64,000 bases of DNA, taken from positions 148,791,121 to 148,855,120 of the forward strand of contig NC_133161.1 in the NCBI RefSeq assembly GCF_040802235.1. Direction: 5' to 3'. The notes beneath the pieces were generated by a model. It saw only the letters and a program-made list of their open reading frames with translations. It was not told the origin of the DNA and ran no database searches. This DNA comes from Manis javanica. Lineage: Eukaryota; Chordata; Mammalia; Pholidota; Manidae. Position numbers and translations under genes: made by a program. Shown piece after piece: positions 33,175 through 46,544 of the stretch (the stretch's first letter is position 1; each line of letters starts with the position of its first letter).

Positions 33175-35285
33175 GGGGAGTCCACACTCTGCCTGCCTCA
33201 CCTGGGGCCCCTGACGTGGGAGGGCTGAGTCTAGGGGCCCAAGGCACAGGGGCTCTGCTCCGTTTTCCAGGTTGCTGGTGACCCCCTCTTCGCCTGCTCC
33301 TGCCACTGGCCGGTCTCCCCAGAGGCCCTGGGAATGGCTGAGCTGGGAGCTGCCAAGCCCTGCCTCCCAGACCGAGCGGGAGAGACTTCCCAGGTAGATG
33401 ATGGCCTCCGAATGTAACTGACCTTACCACGCGGCTGTGCGGTTCCCAATGTAAGCCCCACTGTGTGTGTCTCTGAGGCAGCCAGTTATAGAAACTTGAG
33501 TAGAGAAGACGTCTAAGCCGAGGTGGTGTTACTTCTCTGAACAAATGGGATGGGGTGTAAGCCAGCTGGCCATGGGCTGGCCTCTGGGGCTTAGTGACTG
33601 TAGCTGAGATTCCAGGCTTCCAAGAAACTGTCAGAAGATCCCTTACCCTCCCAGCGCTGAGGATCCCTTCGTCCTGCGCCCACCCCGCCCCACAGCCTGT
33701 CACGGCAGGACAAGGTTGCCAACACCTGCGTGGGAATTTGTGTGCACATGGGCCGAATTCTTCACGTTAATAAAAAGACAGCTCAGAAGAAAGAAAAAAG
33801 GACTTTGCAAGTATTAGTAAGTAGTCTTCAAATTAAGTGATGAGAGGGGGTCTTGTAACAGATTGCTGGCATCTGGGGACACTGAGTCAAGTCACAATTC
33901 AATCCTCATCTGACTGGTGTTACCCTCCTTCCATTTCTGACATTAATCTCCCCTCTTCTTCCCTCCCACACCAGAGCTGGCACCCAGGGGTTCCGTGGGC
34001 TCCCTGCAGAGAGCCGCCCTCCCTCTTGTCTGTCACTCAAGCCGCACTTCAGCACCCCTGCTCAGAGGCAGAGTCCGGGCCCTGCCCTCTGGGAGCAGGT
34101 GTGTGACCCACCTCCAGGGAAGTATCTTCCCCGTCACATTGTCACATCTGGGCTGTAGACCCATGAGCTTCTGAGATTTTCTGAGGGCCCCAAACTGAGC
34201 CTCAAAGCACCTTGCTTGAAATCTTCATGGTTTAGCATGGCGGTGGGAACAATCAACCTGCGCAGGCAATGTTAAGAGATTCTCTGAGCATATCCATGTG
34301 GAGAGGCCCCTCCTCCGGGGCCTGGAGGGCTGGGGCCTTTGGTGCTGTTGTGTGATATGGGCATTTGGAGTGGCGGTGTCTGTGTGAAGTGACAGAGAGG
34401 AGAAGTGTTGGGTGGCCAGGGGAACCTGTCTGTCCCCAGGCGGAGCACCAGAGTACAGAGAGCCCTGGCTCTTGGGCTCTGGGCTGGGCTCTGGCAGCCT
34501 GGCCCTCCTGGACGAGGGTCCTGGAAGCAGAGTGGGGCCTCGGTGGGACCCAGGCTGGAGCTTTGTGCCAAGGCCTTGCTGTCTGTCGTCACTCAGCAAT
34601 GCACTGTTTTCCCACTGGTGGGTCTTTGCATCCCACCAGCCTTACACTTTTCCAAATTAGTCAAAAGCATCACCTCCAGAAGAGCCCACACTTTGGTGAT
34701 GTTTGCAAGGCCGTTCATCCTGGGCCCAGGCTCCTCTGCAGCCTCGCTTCTCCTGACGCTCTGCGTTACGGTCCACACCCTGCTGAGCTGGCCACACCGT
34801 CACCTCCCCGCTATGGCACATGTTGTCCCCACTGCCCCCTACTGCACACACTGTCTGCTTCGGCTCCTCTGCCAGGTGCATCGGCCACGCACCCTTCATG
34901 CTCGAGGTGAGAGGTCACTCCCCCCAGAAGTCTCTCCCACTGCCTGCATCCGGGTAGATGCCCTCCCTCCCCTGGGTTTCCTTGGCATCTTGTGCTTACT
35001 CCATGAGGACACCTGTCACCCGCAGGGGAGGCCTTGTCATCTCAGGTTGGGCAGGTGTGTTCACGGTCCATGTCCCTGGGTTTTATTTTAGCTCAGGGGC
35101 AGGAAGCTGGTAGCTGTGGTCAAGGCTAGTTCTCTGCTTCAATCTTGAGACCTTCCAAGTGGCTGAAACCCTTCACACATCCTGATCAAGGGGGCTCCCT
35201 AAAAAAGGGCAGCTTCTCCCTGTGAAGGGAACCTCAGATCAGTGGTTGGTCCTGGGTAACCCAGGGTTCAGGGAGTTCAGGGCAA
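33175..35285. other. Intergenic, no gene seen
   Basis: Several long frames (34405-35091 +, 33131-33703 -) exist but lack recognisable domains or splice structure. Confidence 0.55.
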
Positions 35286-35289
35286 GTGA

Positions 35290-35752
35290 TTCATTTTATC
35301 TGTCAACTTGACTGGGCTAAGGGATGCCCAGAGAGCTGGTGTCTGTGCCTACAGAAGAGATTAGCATTGGAATTGGCAGGCTGAGTAAGGACGGTGGCCC
35401 TCCCAGGGCAGCAGGGAGTCATCCGGCCAGGGAGAGCTTGAATGGGACAAAAAGGGGGAGGAAGGGTGAATTCGCTTATCATTTGAACTGAGACACCCAT
35501 GTTCTCAGCACTCCTGGTGTCCGGACGTTTGGACTCAGACTGGGCCTTAGACGGTGAGCTCCCCTAGTCACAGGCCTGATGGGGACGGACTATACCGCCG
35601 GCTCCCCTAGATCCCCAGCTAGCAGGCGGCAGATCAGGGGGCTTCTGGGCCCCCCTAGCCACGCGAGCCGGTCCCGGCGATGAATCTCCTCTCACACGCC
35701 CCTGTGTTCGTGCCGCCGGTTCGGTCTCTCTGGAGAGCGCTGACCCATAATG
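35290..35752 (-). mobile_element. MLT2-like ERVL LTR, reverse orientation
   Basis: Begins 'tatctgtcaacttgactggg', continues with 'gagattagcattggaattgg' and 'gcaggctgagtaagg', and closes with 'tctctggagagcgctgaccc'. That is the order I recall for the complement of MLT2-type LTRs. The middle is diverged. Confidence 0.65.
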
Positions 35753-36099
35753 GGCGGAAATACCTCCTTCCTTCTGTGCACCCCCTGGGTCTGCGTCACG
35801 GCCCATCTGACCCGCTCTGAGCTCTGCTTTCAGTGGGGCCGGGGTGGGGGTTACCAGGGAGCCACATGCAGCCGTTCCGTGACTCTAGCTTTTGCTCCTG
35901 ACGGGGAAGAGTTGAAAGCAGGAAATCCCAGGATGTTTGGGGGAGGAGTGTGGAGGGCACGCAGGTGCTGGCACTGCCTGGTGGCCCATGTTTGTTGGTA
36001 AATGGACTGTCTGGTCATGTTTCCTGGGCTTGAAGCTTATCTTCCCTGTCCAGGTGGAATTTCAGAACCTGCTGGAGCAGAGACTCCTGGGACAGAAGC

Positions 36100-36300
36100 A
36101 GAACCCTGGAATCCTAATTACCTTATCTTCACACTGTTATATATTTACATATCCTAATGACGAGATCACACATTTCAATTAGTATATAATTATGAGGTCT
36201 ATTACTTAAAGAAAAATACTTGGAGATAATTACACAATTATGAAGTACAATTACAAAATGACATATAATTAAATTTAGAAAAGCGTTTGATACAGTCCTA
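36100..36300. promoter_or_regulatory. AT-rich candidate conserved non-coding element
   Basis: Dense AT-rich block with repeated TAATTA/ATAATTA-type cores (AATTAGTATATAATTATG, GATAATTACACAATTATG) inside GC-rich surroundings. Enhancer-like or simply AT-rich; no repeat family seen. Confidence 0.28.
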
Positions 36301-36304
36301 CTCT

Positions 36305-38585
36305 GCCTCCTACACGGAAGATTTCTCGCATCTCTCTCTCCCCTTTCTCTTCTTCAAGCACAAGTGCTTCTCAGTCCAGCCCCGGCGAGCAAACGGCCCA
36401 GGGACGCTGTTTCTTGGGGGTGCGAGCCCTCGTGACCTCTTGGGAGCCTGGGGACCCCTCTTGACTTGGGAAGCCCTACCTGAGGGTGGGGAACCCTGGG
36501 GGCATCTTTCCAGCCCGAGGGAGTTCGTTGCCCAGCGCTCCTGGCTGCTCCGTCTGCTGGGTGTGCAGAAAGGGTGGGAGCAGGGTGGCCCTTGCACGCC
36601 AGGGCCTGGGAACGTGGCAGGCCGCCTGGGCCTCTGTCTGAAGCAAGAAGCAGGTCACGTCTTGCATGGCTGCAGCGCGTTACCGTTTTGCAAAGGCCTT
36701 CAGCTCCCCAGCCATTCAGTCCTCAGCGCTGTCTGATAAGGCAAGAAAACATGTCAGCTGCCCTTGTTTCCCTTCTGGGACCGGCCTCCCCATGATCCCT
36801 GTGTCTCCACGTTCCTGGTTTTGCCTTCAGCTCTGATTTCCCTTCCCGGTCTCCCTCATGGCCTCCCTCCCTGCATGGCTCCCAGATGACCTTGTATCCC
36901 ACTCCAGGGTCCTGTCCCCTCTCCTGTCCTCATCTTCTCTCTTTGGCAAACTGAATGGGGTGGAGGGCCGGGCGGTGGTGGGGAGGCAGCCAAATGGTGC
37001 CGAGAAACCTCTGGGGCCGAGCCGGTCACCGCTGCGCCCTCATTTCCCTTCCTTGTGCCACAAGAGTGTCTTTCCCAGACTTCCCTGCAGTCACGTGTGG
37101 CATGTGACCATGGGCTGGATGAAGGTGCCCTCTTTCCGGGCCTGGCCCCGGGCGCTTCCCTCACAGCCCTCCACTCCCTGCTCACGCCTGCTGGCTGGGT
37201 GCTGGTGTCTGCCAGGACAAAGCGGGGTCCCCGCCGTCCCTGGGGCAGAGGCGCATCTCTCTCACTGCCGCTGAGAGCTGGGGCAAGCAAAGCTCCCGGC
37301 GTCCTGAATTATTGAGACTTCCATCAGTGCCTGGTAAACTAAAACCCTTACTGATGTGAGATGCAGCACGGACCGTGACGTTTGTTCTGGCAGTGCTTCC
37401 TTCTCTCCCCTGGATGGTCTGAATAGAAGCCAGCTTAGCGTCAGAAGCTGGTGAGGCTGGTCAGCCTGTGGACGGCTTAGTCGCCTCCCTGACATCCATT
37501 CCCCTTCCGCTCGCCTCGGTCATTGCCTGTTTGTCCAGGACCCCAGACCCCGTCTACACAGCTCACCTGCTTGGGGGAAGCTGTCCCCACCCTGAGCCCC
37601 ACGGGCCTGAGTCTAGGAACCACCTCATTCCTTTGGCGTTAGGAATCCAGGCTGACGGGGCTCAGCCTTGACCCCAGGGTTCCCTCAGCAGGAGCCGTGA
37701 CTGGATTCGGTCACGGACACAGAGCAGGTTTCCTGGGTCTGCCGGGAAACGTGCTTCTTCGCCGTGAAGAACGAGCCACAGAAACGGTGTCGCCGATGAG
37801 CCGGAGCTCTGAAACCAGCCAAAGATCCAGAGCCCAGCCAAACGGGGAGCGTGGGGACCCGCGCACCCCTCAGGCCCGAGGGCCCTGTGTCCCTCGTGGG
37901 GCCCGTCCTTGACCACCTCTTGCTGTGCTTCCAGGGTCACGAACATATTAGCTTGTGATGTTTCTGACTGAAAGTATCGAAACCCAGCTCAAGCCCACTT
38001 AACGGCAAGGGTTTATCTGACTGTGGGACTGAAACAGGCTGTGGGGAGGGCAGGCTCTCACTCAGTTTCTCTGAGGTGCCCAGGCACGCTCTCTCCAGGC
38101 TGGGGTCCTGCGGCGATCGCAGGCTTCACCCTGGAGACAAGGCCCCAAGGAGGGAGGCTCCCCACTCTGGTGTTTCGGACCTTCTTGGATCCTCCGGGCG
38201 CCTGCCCATGACACTGGGCGACCTCCCACAGTCAGGCCCTTGCACCCGTTGTCTGTACATTACCAGCTAATTCTTAGAAATGACTGTGTTTCCCTTATTT
38301 CCTGGTTCTTGGGCAGAATGAGCACCTCACTGCGGCCCCCACATGAGACCCACACAGTCCCAGGCTTGACCTCATCCTCTCCCTGGGCTTGAGTCCTCAC
38401 CTCCATGGAACACTGCGAACCCCCGACGCCCGGTGGGCTCTTCTGCGGCCCTCCACGGTCCTCTGGTCTCTGCCACCTGCTGCATGGCGCCCTGTGCGCC
38501 CCAGGGAGGCCCCTCACACACAGCATCCATGAGGGGTGCTCGTCCTTGGCTCTTGGGCCAGGTTTTCTACCTCAGCCAGCGGTGC
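36305..38585. other. Intergenic, no gene seen
   Basis: No exon supported. A short old repeat may lie near 37950-38110. Confidence 0.5.
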
Positions 38586-38589
38586 CTCG

Positions 38590-39400
38590 ACTTACCTGAT
38601 ACTCAAGCTTGAAAGCTTAGCACCACCCTCATCTCCTTCCCTTCTGGCCCCCGGTGTGTCCAGTAGATCACACGACCTCCGTTGACATTTCCGAGAAAGA
38701 TTTTGACCTGCACGCTCTCCGTTATCTCGGTGGTCACAGCCATGGTCGAAGCTCTTATTTCTTACTTGGATGATGAAGGCGGTTTCCTGACCGGTCTGCC
38801 TGCTCCCAGTCTCCCCCCAAGTCCGTCCTGCCGATGACCACTAGACCTAACTTTCTATAATAGAAATACCCATTCAGTGGTGTAAAGTCCCCTCGTGGGC
38901 TCTGCATTGCTGCTGGCCGTTAGCCTGCCGGTCAGGGCTCCTCACATCAGTGCTGGCCACCTGCGCCCTCCGCTGCGTCTGCCCTGACACCCCACACCCC
39001 CTGCCTTCCAGCCGTGCTGAATTACTTGCTCTTCTCTGAGGACGTGTTGCCGAATCACAACCAGGGACGTCTGCACACCCTCAGCTCCCTGCCTGAGGCG
39101 TCTGCATCCACTTTCTTTGACTCCTGCATTCTCCCTCATTTGCTGTGCTACCTCACACCCACCTCCTCAGTGCACCTGCCCTCACCCTTCCTCCACGATG
39201 AGCAGCTACGTCTTGTGCTCGCCACGGCCGCACACTTACACATCCCTCCCGTTGCACTCACCTCCACGCGTTGCCATTATTTATGTCTATGTCTGTTGGC
39301 TGCCCTAGACCACAAAGACATTTCTGCCAGGACTTGTTTATGGAAGGCTCAGCACATGTCCAGCCCTGGGCTGGGTGTGGGGGACAAAGAGATAAACAAT
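38590..39400 (+). mobile_element. L2/CR1-type LINE fragments
   Basis: Blocks such as 'ggcggtttcctgaccggtct', 'gcctgctcccagtctccccc' and 'ccctgccttccagccgtgct', then 'ctgcctgaggcgtctgcatc', follow an ancient L2-like LINE in + orientation. Diverged; probably more than one piece. Confidence 0.5.
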
Positions 39401-39404
39401 ACCA

Positions 39405-39725
39405 ATCAACACTCATACACTACTACTAGGATCCGGCTCTACTCAGTGCACTTTGCATACGTTAACGTAAAAAGCAGTGATTTGGTGGAGAGAATGTGAG
39501 CTAGGTTGGCCATGCCTGATGGCGGTGACAGTTGAGGGGGTCCATCCTATCCCCAGGAACTTGGAAATAAGGGAAATACGGTCATTTCCCCAAGAATTAC
39601 GTAGCAATATACACACACAATTATTTTTGCAAATTTAGTTAGTGGGAGAGGCAGCACTTGAATCCAGATCTTTCAGATGCAAATCTCAGGTCCTTCCTGC
39701 TGCAGCACAGCCGTCTCTCTTGGCC
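39405..39725 (-). mobile_element. MIR-like fragment, reverse orientation
   Basis: The right part ('ggcagcacttgaatccagat', 'cctgctgcagcacagccg') is a reverse MIR end. The left part is less clear. Confidence 0.5.
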
Positions 39726-39729
39726 TCCT

Positions 39730-41084
39730 CCGGCTTCCTCATCTGTCAGGTGTTTGTCATGATTCCTTCCTTTTCTACCTCATTTGATGTGTGAAAGGGG
39801 TCCAATAGGGCCGTGACACAATTTTGCAAGCTGTGAAGCTCTGTACAGATGTGAGTCACCATTACATTTATCCATGTGTCTAAGGACCCTTATTTAACAT
39901 CTGTGTTTGCCTAAAATAAGGCCCCTCTTAAAAGTGCTCGCCTCCAGGAGCTCTGAATCACAGGAGAGAATGCTGCTGCTCTGGGCGTGTCAAAGGCTTC
40001 GCTTCTTGACCCTCCTTAGTACCTGAGGCAGGAGTCCCTCACCTGGGAGGACCATTTGCCTGCCTCTGGAGAGTTCTGCTCTTCTTCCGTCTTCACTCTG
40101 CTGCGTGCACCATCCCTCCTTCAGGCTAAACAACGCTGAGCCTCCGAGGAAACACGCCTGCCTGCGCACGGACGCCCCTCAGGAGCCGGGCTTGCTGGTC
40201 ACTGCCCAGCAGGCCCCACAGTGGCCTGACCTGGAGCTGGCCCGGTCACGCCCTCTGCCCCAGGGTAGAGCCCCTTGGGCTCCGAGGTGGGACCCTGCCT
40301 TTCTCAGGGAGCGGGCTGCAGGAAGGCCTGCGGGAAAGGCCTCAGCTGCCCAGAGGAGCCCCCCAGGGACGTCCTGGAGCAGCCGGGCAGCCTCTCTCCG
40401 GCCACGTGCTGACTGAGGGCGGGAGAGGCGCCTGGTCTCTTGGGCCAGGGTGACGGAGGTGGTGCAGTGCCATCTTTTATGAACACGTCTCAGCCTTACA
40501 TGATGGGGTTCCACCGGCTGAAAACCGTAGGAAGCTTGACATGGGCTGGCCTGCGGGCGGACGGAATGGGAGGCCTGGCCTGAGTGCAGCCTGTCCTGCT
40601 CTGCAGGGAGGGCTGGGCGGCCTGGAGGACGTGAGTGCACCCCCTGCGGGCGGGACCCTCAAGAGCCTCGGGCCTGGTTCCCCACAGTGACGCTCAGACA
40701 ATGTGATGGGGCTCCTCACATCTTCTGTCTCCTGCCTTCTGCTTTTTTCTTAAGTTTTTATTTTTTACCAATTGCTAAAATACCAGTTCTGAGTGTGTCA
40801 AAGGTAACCAAGATCCCAAGGTCAAGGTGCTGCTTCTAAGAGAAATGACTCCAAACTGCAGACCTGATTCTATCATTTGCTCCCCATCCCCGTTCAGTTC
40901 CTCTTCCCCCACTTACGACTATCTGGGTACATTTAGCAGAATTCCTAAAGCGCCTGTAACCCACGCAGCCTCCTCCCAGGCCCCAGCCTGCCCCCTGCCT
41001 CCCTCTTCCTTTCTGCTCCGGCTCCGCTGAGCCTCTTCCAGTGTCTCAGGATATGCATCTCCCTCTGCGCTCCCAGGCTTAGGG
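39730..41084. other. Intergenic, no gene seen
   Basis: No supported feature. Confidence 0.5.
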
Positions 41085-41508
41085 TGAGCCGTCCGGCACC
41101 CCCTCCTCCCGGCCAGCACCCCCTCCTCCTGTCCGGCATCCCTTCCTCCCGGCCAGCTGCCCCTCCTCCCGGCCAGCACCCCCTCCTCCCGGCCAGCACC
41201 CCCTCCTCCTGTCCGGCACCCCCTCCTCCCGGCCAGCACCCCCTCCTCCCGGCTGGCACCCCCTCCTCCCCGGCTCCCCCTCCTCCCGGCCAGCACCCCC
41301 TCCTCCCGGCCAGCTCCCCCTCCTCCTGTCCGGCACCCCCTCCTCCCGGCCAGCACCCCTTCCTCCCGGCTGGCACCCCCTCCTCCCCAGCTCCCCCTCC
41401 TCCCGGCCAGCACCCCCTCCTCCCGGCCAGCTCCCCCTCCTCCCGGCCAGCACCCCCTCCTCCCGGCCAGCACCCCCTCCTCCCCGCCAGCACCCTCTCC
41501 TCTTCAGC
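41085..41508. repeat. GC-rich 20-bp minisatellite with higher-order repeat structure
   Basis: About 21 tandem units of 20 bp (consensus ACCCCCTCCTCCCGGCCAGC) with a few variants: a CTGTCCGGC type, a CGGCTGGC type and shortened 17-bp units. Bases 41218-41334 and 41335-41451 are two consecutive 117-bp blocks of six units in the same variant order, differing at about five positions. Open frames across it on both strands (up to 215 codons) exist only because the array has few stop codons. Confidence 0.96.
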
Positions 41509-43630
41509 TCTCCGTTTGCACCTGACTCTCCCTGGGAAGCCACTCCTGCCGTAGGCACTTCGGCTTACCACAACCTTCAAGTCTCTGAGCAAACATCAGA
41601 TGTTTTGTGGTCTCGGAAATGCTCATTTCCCCATTAAACAGAGGACAGACGAGGGGCTGAATGAATGAGTGCGTGGAAAACCGTCTGGTCTGCAGCCGTC
41701 TGGGCTTCCAAGAGACCCAAGAGGTAGTGCTGCTGACATCTGTGCATCCTAGGTGGCGGCTCTTGTGTGTCGCCTCCCCTCCTTCATCACTGGCCTACAA
41801 TCCCACCTCGTCTCACATGGAGTTGGGCTGCTTCAGGGGTTTCTGGAGACTCTGAAATTCAGTGTTTTTGTTTGGCTTCTCAGCATGCGTCAAAGCAGAG
41901 CGCCCCTGGGGAAGGCATTGCTTCTGGGCTTCAGAATAATGGTTTGCAGATTCTCCTCAGGGCTGCTTACGACAGGATGACTCACTTGATCCCCCTTTCC
42001 CTCCTGCCCTTATTTGGTATTTTCTGCTGCCTACCAGTTGGTGAGACCTTTTGAATTCTGCAGCAAGCTCTTGGGGGACAGTGGCCCCCTGGCTCTCCCC
42101 AGGGTCGCCACCCTGCTGGTGAGGCTTCTGAGCAGGGATGGGGTGGGCTGGGTGCAACTTAGGGCTGCCCTTCTGCTGGGGTGGGGTGCCACAGCTGTTC
42201 TTCTGAGCACTTTTGGAAAATAAGACACTGTTGACATTCTGGTGAAGAATAAGGCGAGGCCCGTGGAAGTTTCAAAGCCAGCACACGAGGGAGGTAGGGA
42301 GGGTAGTTACGGGATGACAGTCATTTGAAGTGATTGACGCCCTAAAATCTGCAGTGCTGTCTTTGCCCCAGGACTTGTTCTGCAGGACCTCACGCTGGCT
42401 GTGCTCTGGCCCCAGGCTCCTGCAGGCAGCACAGTCATCCTGTGCTTGGTTTTGAACTGAACAGTCTGGTGGCAAAAATACTGAGTACATACAGCCTTGT
42501 CTGCCCTTTGTTTCAGGTTAATATGGGCCATCTTAGGGCCCCCCGCGACCTGAGCGCGCACAGCCAGGGCCTCCGGGGACAGCGTGTAAGCCAGTGGGGG
42601 ACGGCTGTCGCTCGGCTCTCCATCTCTGTCGTTTTGGTTTGACAGGTACATTTCTTATCAAGCATGATGAGGTATTTATTTTTGGTTGGGAACCATCTGT
42701 CCTCTAACAGGGAAGATGTAGGGACCCTGCACAATGTTCTTTCCCGTCATGACTCCTGGCTTGTAATGGGATGCGATGAATTCCAAATGTTAATGTGTGG
42801 AGCCCAGCTTTTGTGGTGCTTTGCTAAGAATGCTGTGGTCCTCTGTGTGTCTTCGTTAAATAATACTGAGATTAATTATTGTGAGGCGCTGAATAAAGGT
42901 GCAAAGAGCCTGACTCCCTCGGAGGGAAGGGCAGGGTCCTGAGGGCAGGAGCGGGAGTGAGCAGCCCCCCTGCCCTGCCCAGAGGCCGGGGCTGTGGAAG
43001 GTCAGCAGGAGGGGGGCTGAGAGGCAGGTGGGGTCAGCCTCTAGCGAACGCTTCTAGGCAGCCAGATAGGGCAGCCTGGGCTTGGACTGAGATGGGGGGA
43101 CGGAGGGCTCCCTGAGCAGGGGAGCGAGGCCTGGACGCAGGTCTGGCTCCCGAGATGGTGGCTTCCAGGCTGAACAGCTTCAACTCCATGACTAAATTCA
43201 GGGACCTTCCAGGCCAAACTGTCTGCCTCCCCTGCCACTCTTACCCAGGAAACAGGGACCTAGAAGGCTGAAGTGAGCAGCCTGAAGACACGGGCAATTA
43301 GTGGTGAGACAGAAAGCCGCCTGCCCCCGGTGGGGCTGCGGGCAGGGCTGGTGAGAGGGCACTTTAAGGGAAGGGGCAGGACTTCCAGGATGAGGGACTG
43401 CATTGTTTCCTTGCGACATCCTGGACTCTGTTAAGTTCTGGGGTCTTCTAGGGAAGCTAAAGACACCTCCCTCTGCTGGGGTAACTTGGAAAGTTTTCCT
43501 GAGTGGGTGAAATTAAGGGACTTTGCAGGGAATAATGACATGACGTCTCAAGACGGGCTCAAAGGGGTACACCTGACCTGGGTTTGTGCAGATCACAGAA
43601 GCTACTCCTCTTTCATCATTGTGTCAGGAG
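41509..43630. other. Intergenic, possible conserved element at 42640-42900
   Basis: No gene. The segment 42640-42900 is repeat-free and AT-balanced, with TTAAATAATACTGAG and GATTAATTATTG stretches, and may be a conserved non-coding element. Confidence 0.4.
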
Positions 43631-43635
43631 GTAGA

Positions 43636-44041
43636 GGGCTTCGAGTGGTGTCCCCCAGAAGATAGGTCCACGTTCTGAGCCCTGGAACTGGTGAATTTGA
43701 CCTTAGCTGGAAAAATGGTTTTTGCACACCTAATCAGGGATCTTGAGATGAGGCCATCCTGGCTTTAGGGCGGGGCCTAAATCCAATGACAAGTGTCTTT
43801 ATAAGAGCCAGAGGGGGCGATCTGAGACACAGAGGCCAGGTGAGGACAGGGCCAGACACCTGAGGGACACCGGCACAGTCGAGGAGCCCCTGGGCATGAG
43901 AAGCTGGAGAGGCGCAGAAGGCTGGCTTCTCCCCCAGAGCCTGCGGGGGACCCCGGACTGCCGGCCTCCGGACTTGGAGGGAACACATTTCTGTTGTCTT
44001 GAGCCACGTGTTTCTTACGTCCCTCCTAGGAGACTGACACA
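43636..44041 (+). mobile_element. MLT1-type MaLR LTR
   Basis: 'gagtggtgtcccccagaaga', 'gtgtctttataagagccaga', 'gggaacacatttctgttgtc' and 'ttgagccacgtgtttcttac' occur in MLT1 order, ending near 'gactgacaca'. Confidence 0.8.
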
Positions 44042-44044
44042 GGA

Positions 44045-46150
44045 GGGGAACTTCTGGCTTTCCTGTTCTTCCTGAGGCACTAACTTGTCTCTGTTACCTG
44101 GCCTCCAGCACCACCCAGCCTAACTCAGACGTCTCTGACCACGCAGGTTCCTGGAGCAAAGACCCAGCGCCTCAGGAGACGGTGATGGGGCTACGGGGCA
44201 GGGCAGGCTCTGCCTTGAGGCTGTGTTTCTGGGCATTATTTATTCTGTGCTTTGATTTCCTCACATGTAGATGGGGGCGATAATTTTACATTGTGGAGAG
44301 TTGGTGAGGCTTGAAGAAATTTACACATAAGTTTATTTATAATATGTATTTACATATATAAGCATATATATTTAGACTCACGTGCAGCCGATAGGAAGTG
44401 CTCAGTAAAACATGGTCTACCATTATTTCCCCACTGAGGATAGCAGATTAGTGGGGCCACCAAATAGTCTATCACCAAACTGAACACATTGAGAGTGACA
44501 GGGAGGCCGTTAGTAATACACTCGGAACAAAGTCCACAGCAAATGGTCCTGCGGTGGCCCTGTGGGGGTCCCACACTTTACCTGTCAGGTTTGGACAACA
44601 GCTTCGGGTTCCTGACCCCTCAGAAAGCCTCAGAGGCTTTAGGCAAGAAACCTTTTAGAAGCCACCAGCTAAAGAAAGCAAACAAGAGCAGAATACACAC
44701 ACTTGCTTTTGTCCAGTTAAGCCTTCCTGCCTTGAGATGACGGTGATCTCCCCAGCTCAGATGGGTGGAGACGTCCACATTCGTCTGCGGGGTGCACTCC
44801 TTTCCGCTTGAATGTTGGACTACGAGCCTATTACCAAAGTGCCAAGCGGAGGTTTGGAGGAAGTAAAGGGGTGGTACGTCCTCACCAGCAGCTGGCGCCC
44901 AGGAGGAAGGCTGGGGGCGCCCGGACGGGTGTGCGAGTGGGCGCATCTCAGAACATCCCATTCTGCCCGGCTGGCTTGCCCACAGCGAGGGCACCGGCAG
45001 TCTTCGGGGACAGCGTGTCCTCCAGCCTGGGGCCAGTCACACACACACGTGGCGCCTGCTTTTCCCACCAGCTTTTCTCTCTGCAATCCCCCAGAAGGCT
45101 CTGAGTATTGACCTCTGGCCCCCAGATGCCTTTTCAAAATGAGTATGAAAAGACTCAGACAAATTTAACTATAAGGATTGGTCTTAACATGCCAGAATTT
45201 TGGTTCTGAGAGGGGGTAACTCATGGGCCTCTTCCAAGTACTTGGCCCCCGGTGGGCCGTTTCCCACATTTAGTGAGACCAGGGGCTGGACAGCCATTTC
45301 AGGAAAACCAGGTGACCTTCTGGCAAAGGGCCACAGTTCTCCGCCCTCCTTGCCAAAGCCCCCTGACAAAGACCACTGGGAGACCTAGTGGCTATGCACA
45401 TGTCCTCGAACGTGCTGAGAAGGGGGAGCATCACCTCTACAGTCTGAAGAGTGACTCAAAATGGGGGAGTGGGTCTTGTGATGGGGAGGTTCTAGGGGAG
45501 AAGTTATTAAGTGAGGTCGAGGGTTATACTGGTCAGAATTTATAACCAAGTGAGTTGCTGGAATAGTCAGTCTCGTCCCCAGAGCTTGAGTTCATACGCA
45601 CTTACTGTCAAAGATCCACGGTCTTACGGAGCCTATGGCTCTATGTGAACTGGTGTGAAAATATTTTGATTTTGCTTTATGTTGCAAACATGGTTTGCAT
45701 GTCAGTCTAGTTTTGCAGCTTGTGGTTTCAGTTTTATTTCTTACCACTGAGGAAATCTGGTTTCCAAAGACCTGTGTCTCCTACGATTCAGTTCAGGAAG
45801 GAATCCCCAGGGGCCGCAGAGTGGATGCTGGCTCCTGCTGGGCATCTCCCAATCCTGGGCACCTCCCAATCCTGGCCTCCTATGCTCCACCAGGGAAAGT
45901 CTAAATCTTCTGAACTGGGGACCTCAGGGCCCTGGCTTCCTCGCCACCATCATGCACACCCCAGTGCACAGCACGCCCCCCCCCATCCCCCCACCTCACC
46001 CAGCACCACTTACCCAGCAAGACCTGAGCACCAGGAGCTGTGCTGCGTGGGCATGTAACCACTGGCTTTTCAATAGCCACTGCAGCTTTTGAAATGTTTA
46101 ATTTTTTTGGTCTCTAGGTTCCTGCACCACAATGCACAGATCTTAGTGTA
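44045..46150. other. Intergenic, no gene seen
   Basis: An AT-rich stretch at 44220-44420 and a C-rich run near 45975 are the only notable features. Confidence 0.5.
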
Positions 46151-46154
46151 CACC

Positions 46155-46540
46155 TCTGCAGCTCATCTAGGTTAGTGGTTGCCAGCTAGGAAGGCATTGG
46201 TGCATCCTAGCCCGGAAGTGCTTGGACAGGTGCTCAGGCACCTGCATTTTAAAAGTATTCCACAGGCTATTCCGACGTATACATAATGTCCAAGAACCAC
46301 AGGAGGAAAGAATGTTGTCCCTGTTTTACAGAGGGCCAGAGGGGGATTGAGAAGTTTCCCTGTGATCTCAGGAATGGCTGAATCCTGGGTGAGGTTGGGC
46401 AGTAGTCGAGGAATCAAAGAATAACTCCTGCTGGGTGACCTGTTGTTAATCTCGGTTTAGCAAGAGAAAACTGAAGCCCAGAAAGTTTAAGAAATCGCCC
46501 CACTCGCACAGCTGATCAGGCACCGTGCTCTTTCCCAAAC
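46155..46540. mobile_element. MER5-like remnant next to MIR fragments
   Basis: 'gttagtggttgccagctagg' and 'aggcacctgcattttaaaag' resemble MER5. 'ctgttttacagagggccaga' and 'gcaagagaaaactgaagccc' then 'cactcgcacagctgatcagg' are reverse MIR ends. Confidence 0.5.
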
Positions 46541-46544
46541 ACCG

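Noticed and set aside
40919-41592. Long overlapping open frames (up to 215 codons) over the minisatellite on both strands, encoding Gly/Arg/Glu- or Pro/Ser-rich repeats
   Set aside because: A 20-bp unit with almost no stop codons leaves several frames open on both strands. No start context, splice sites or family supports a protein.
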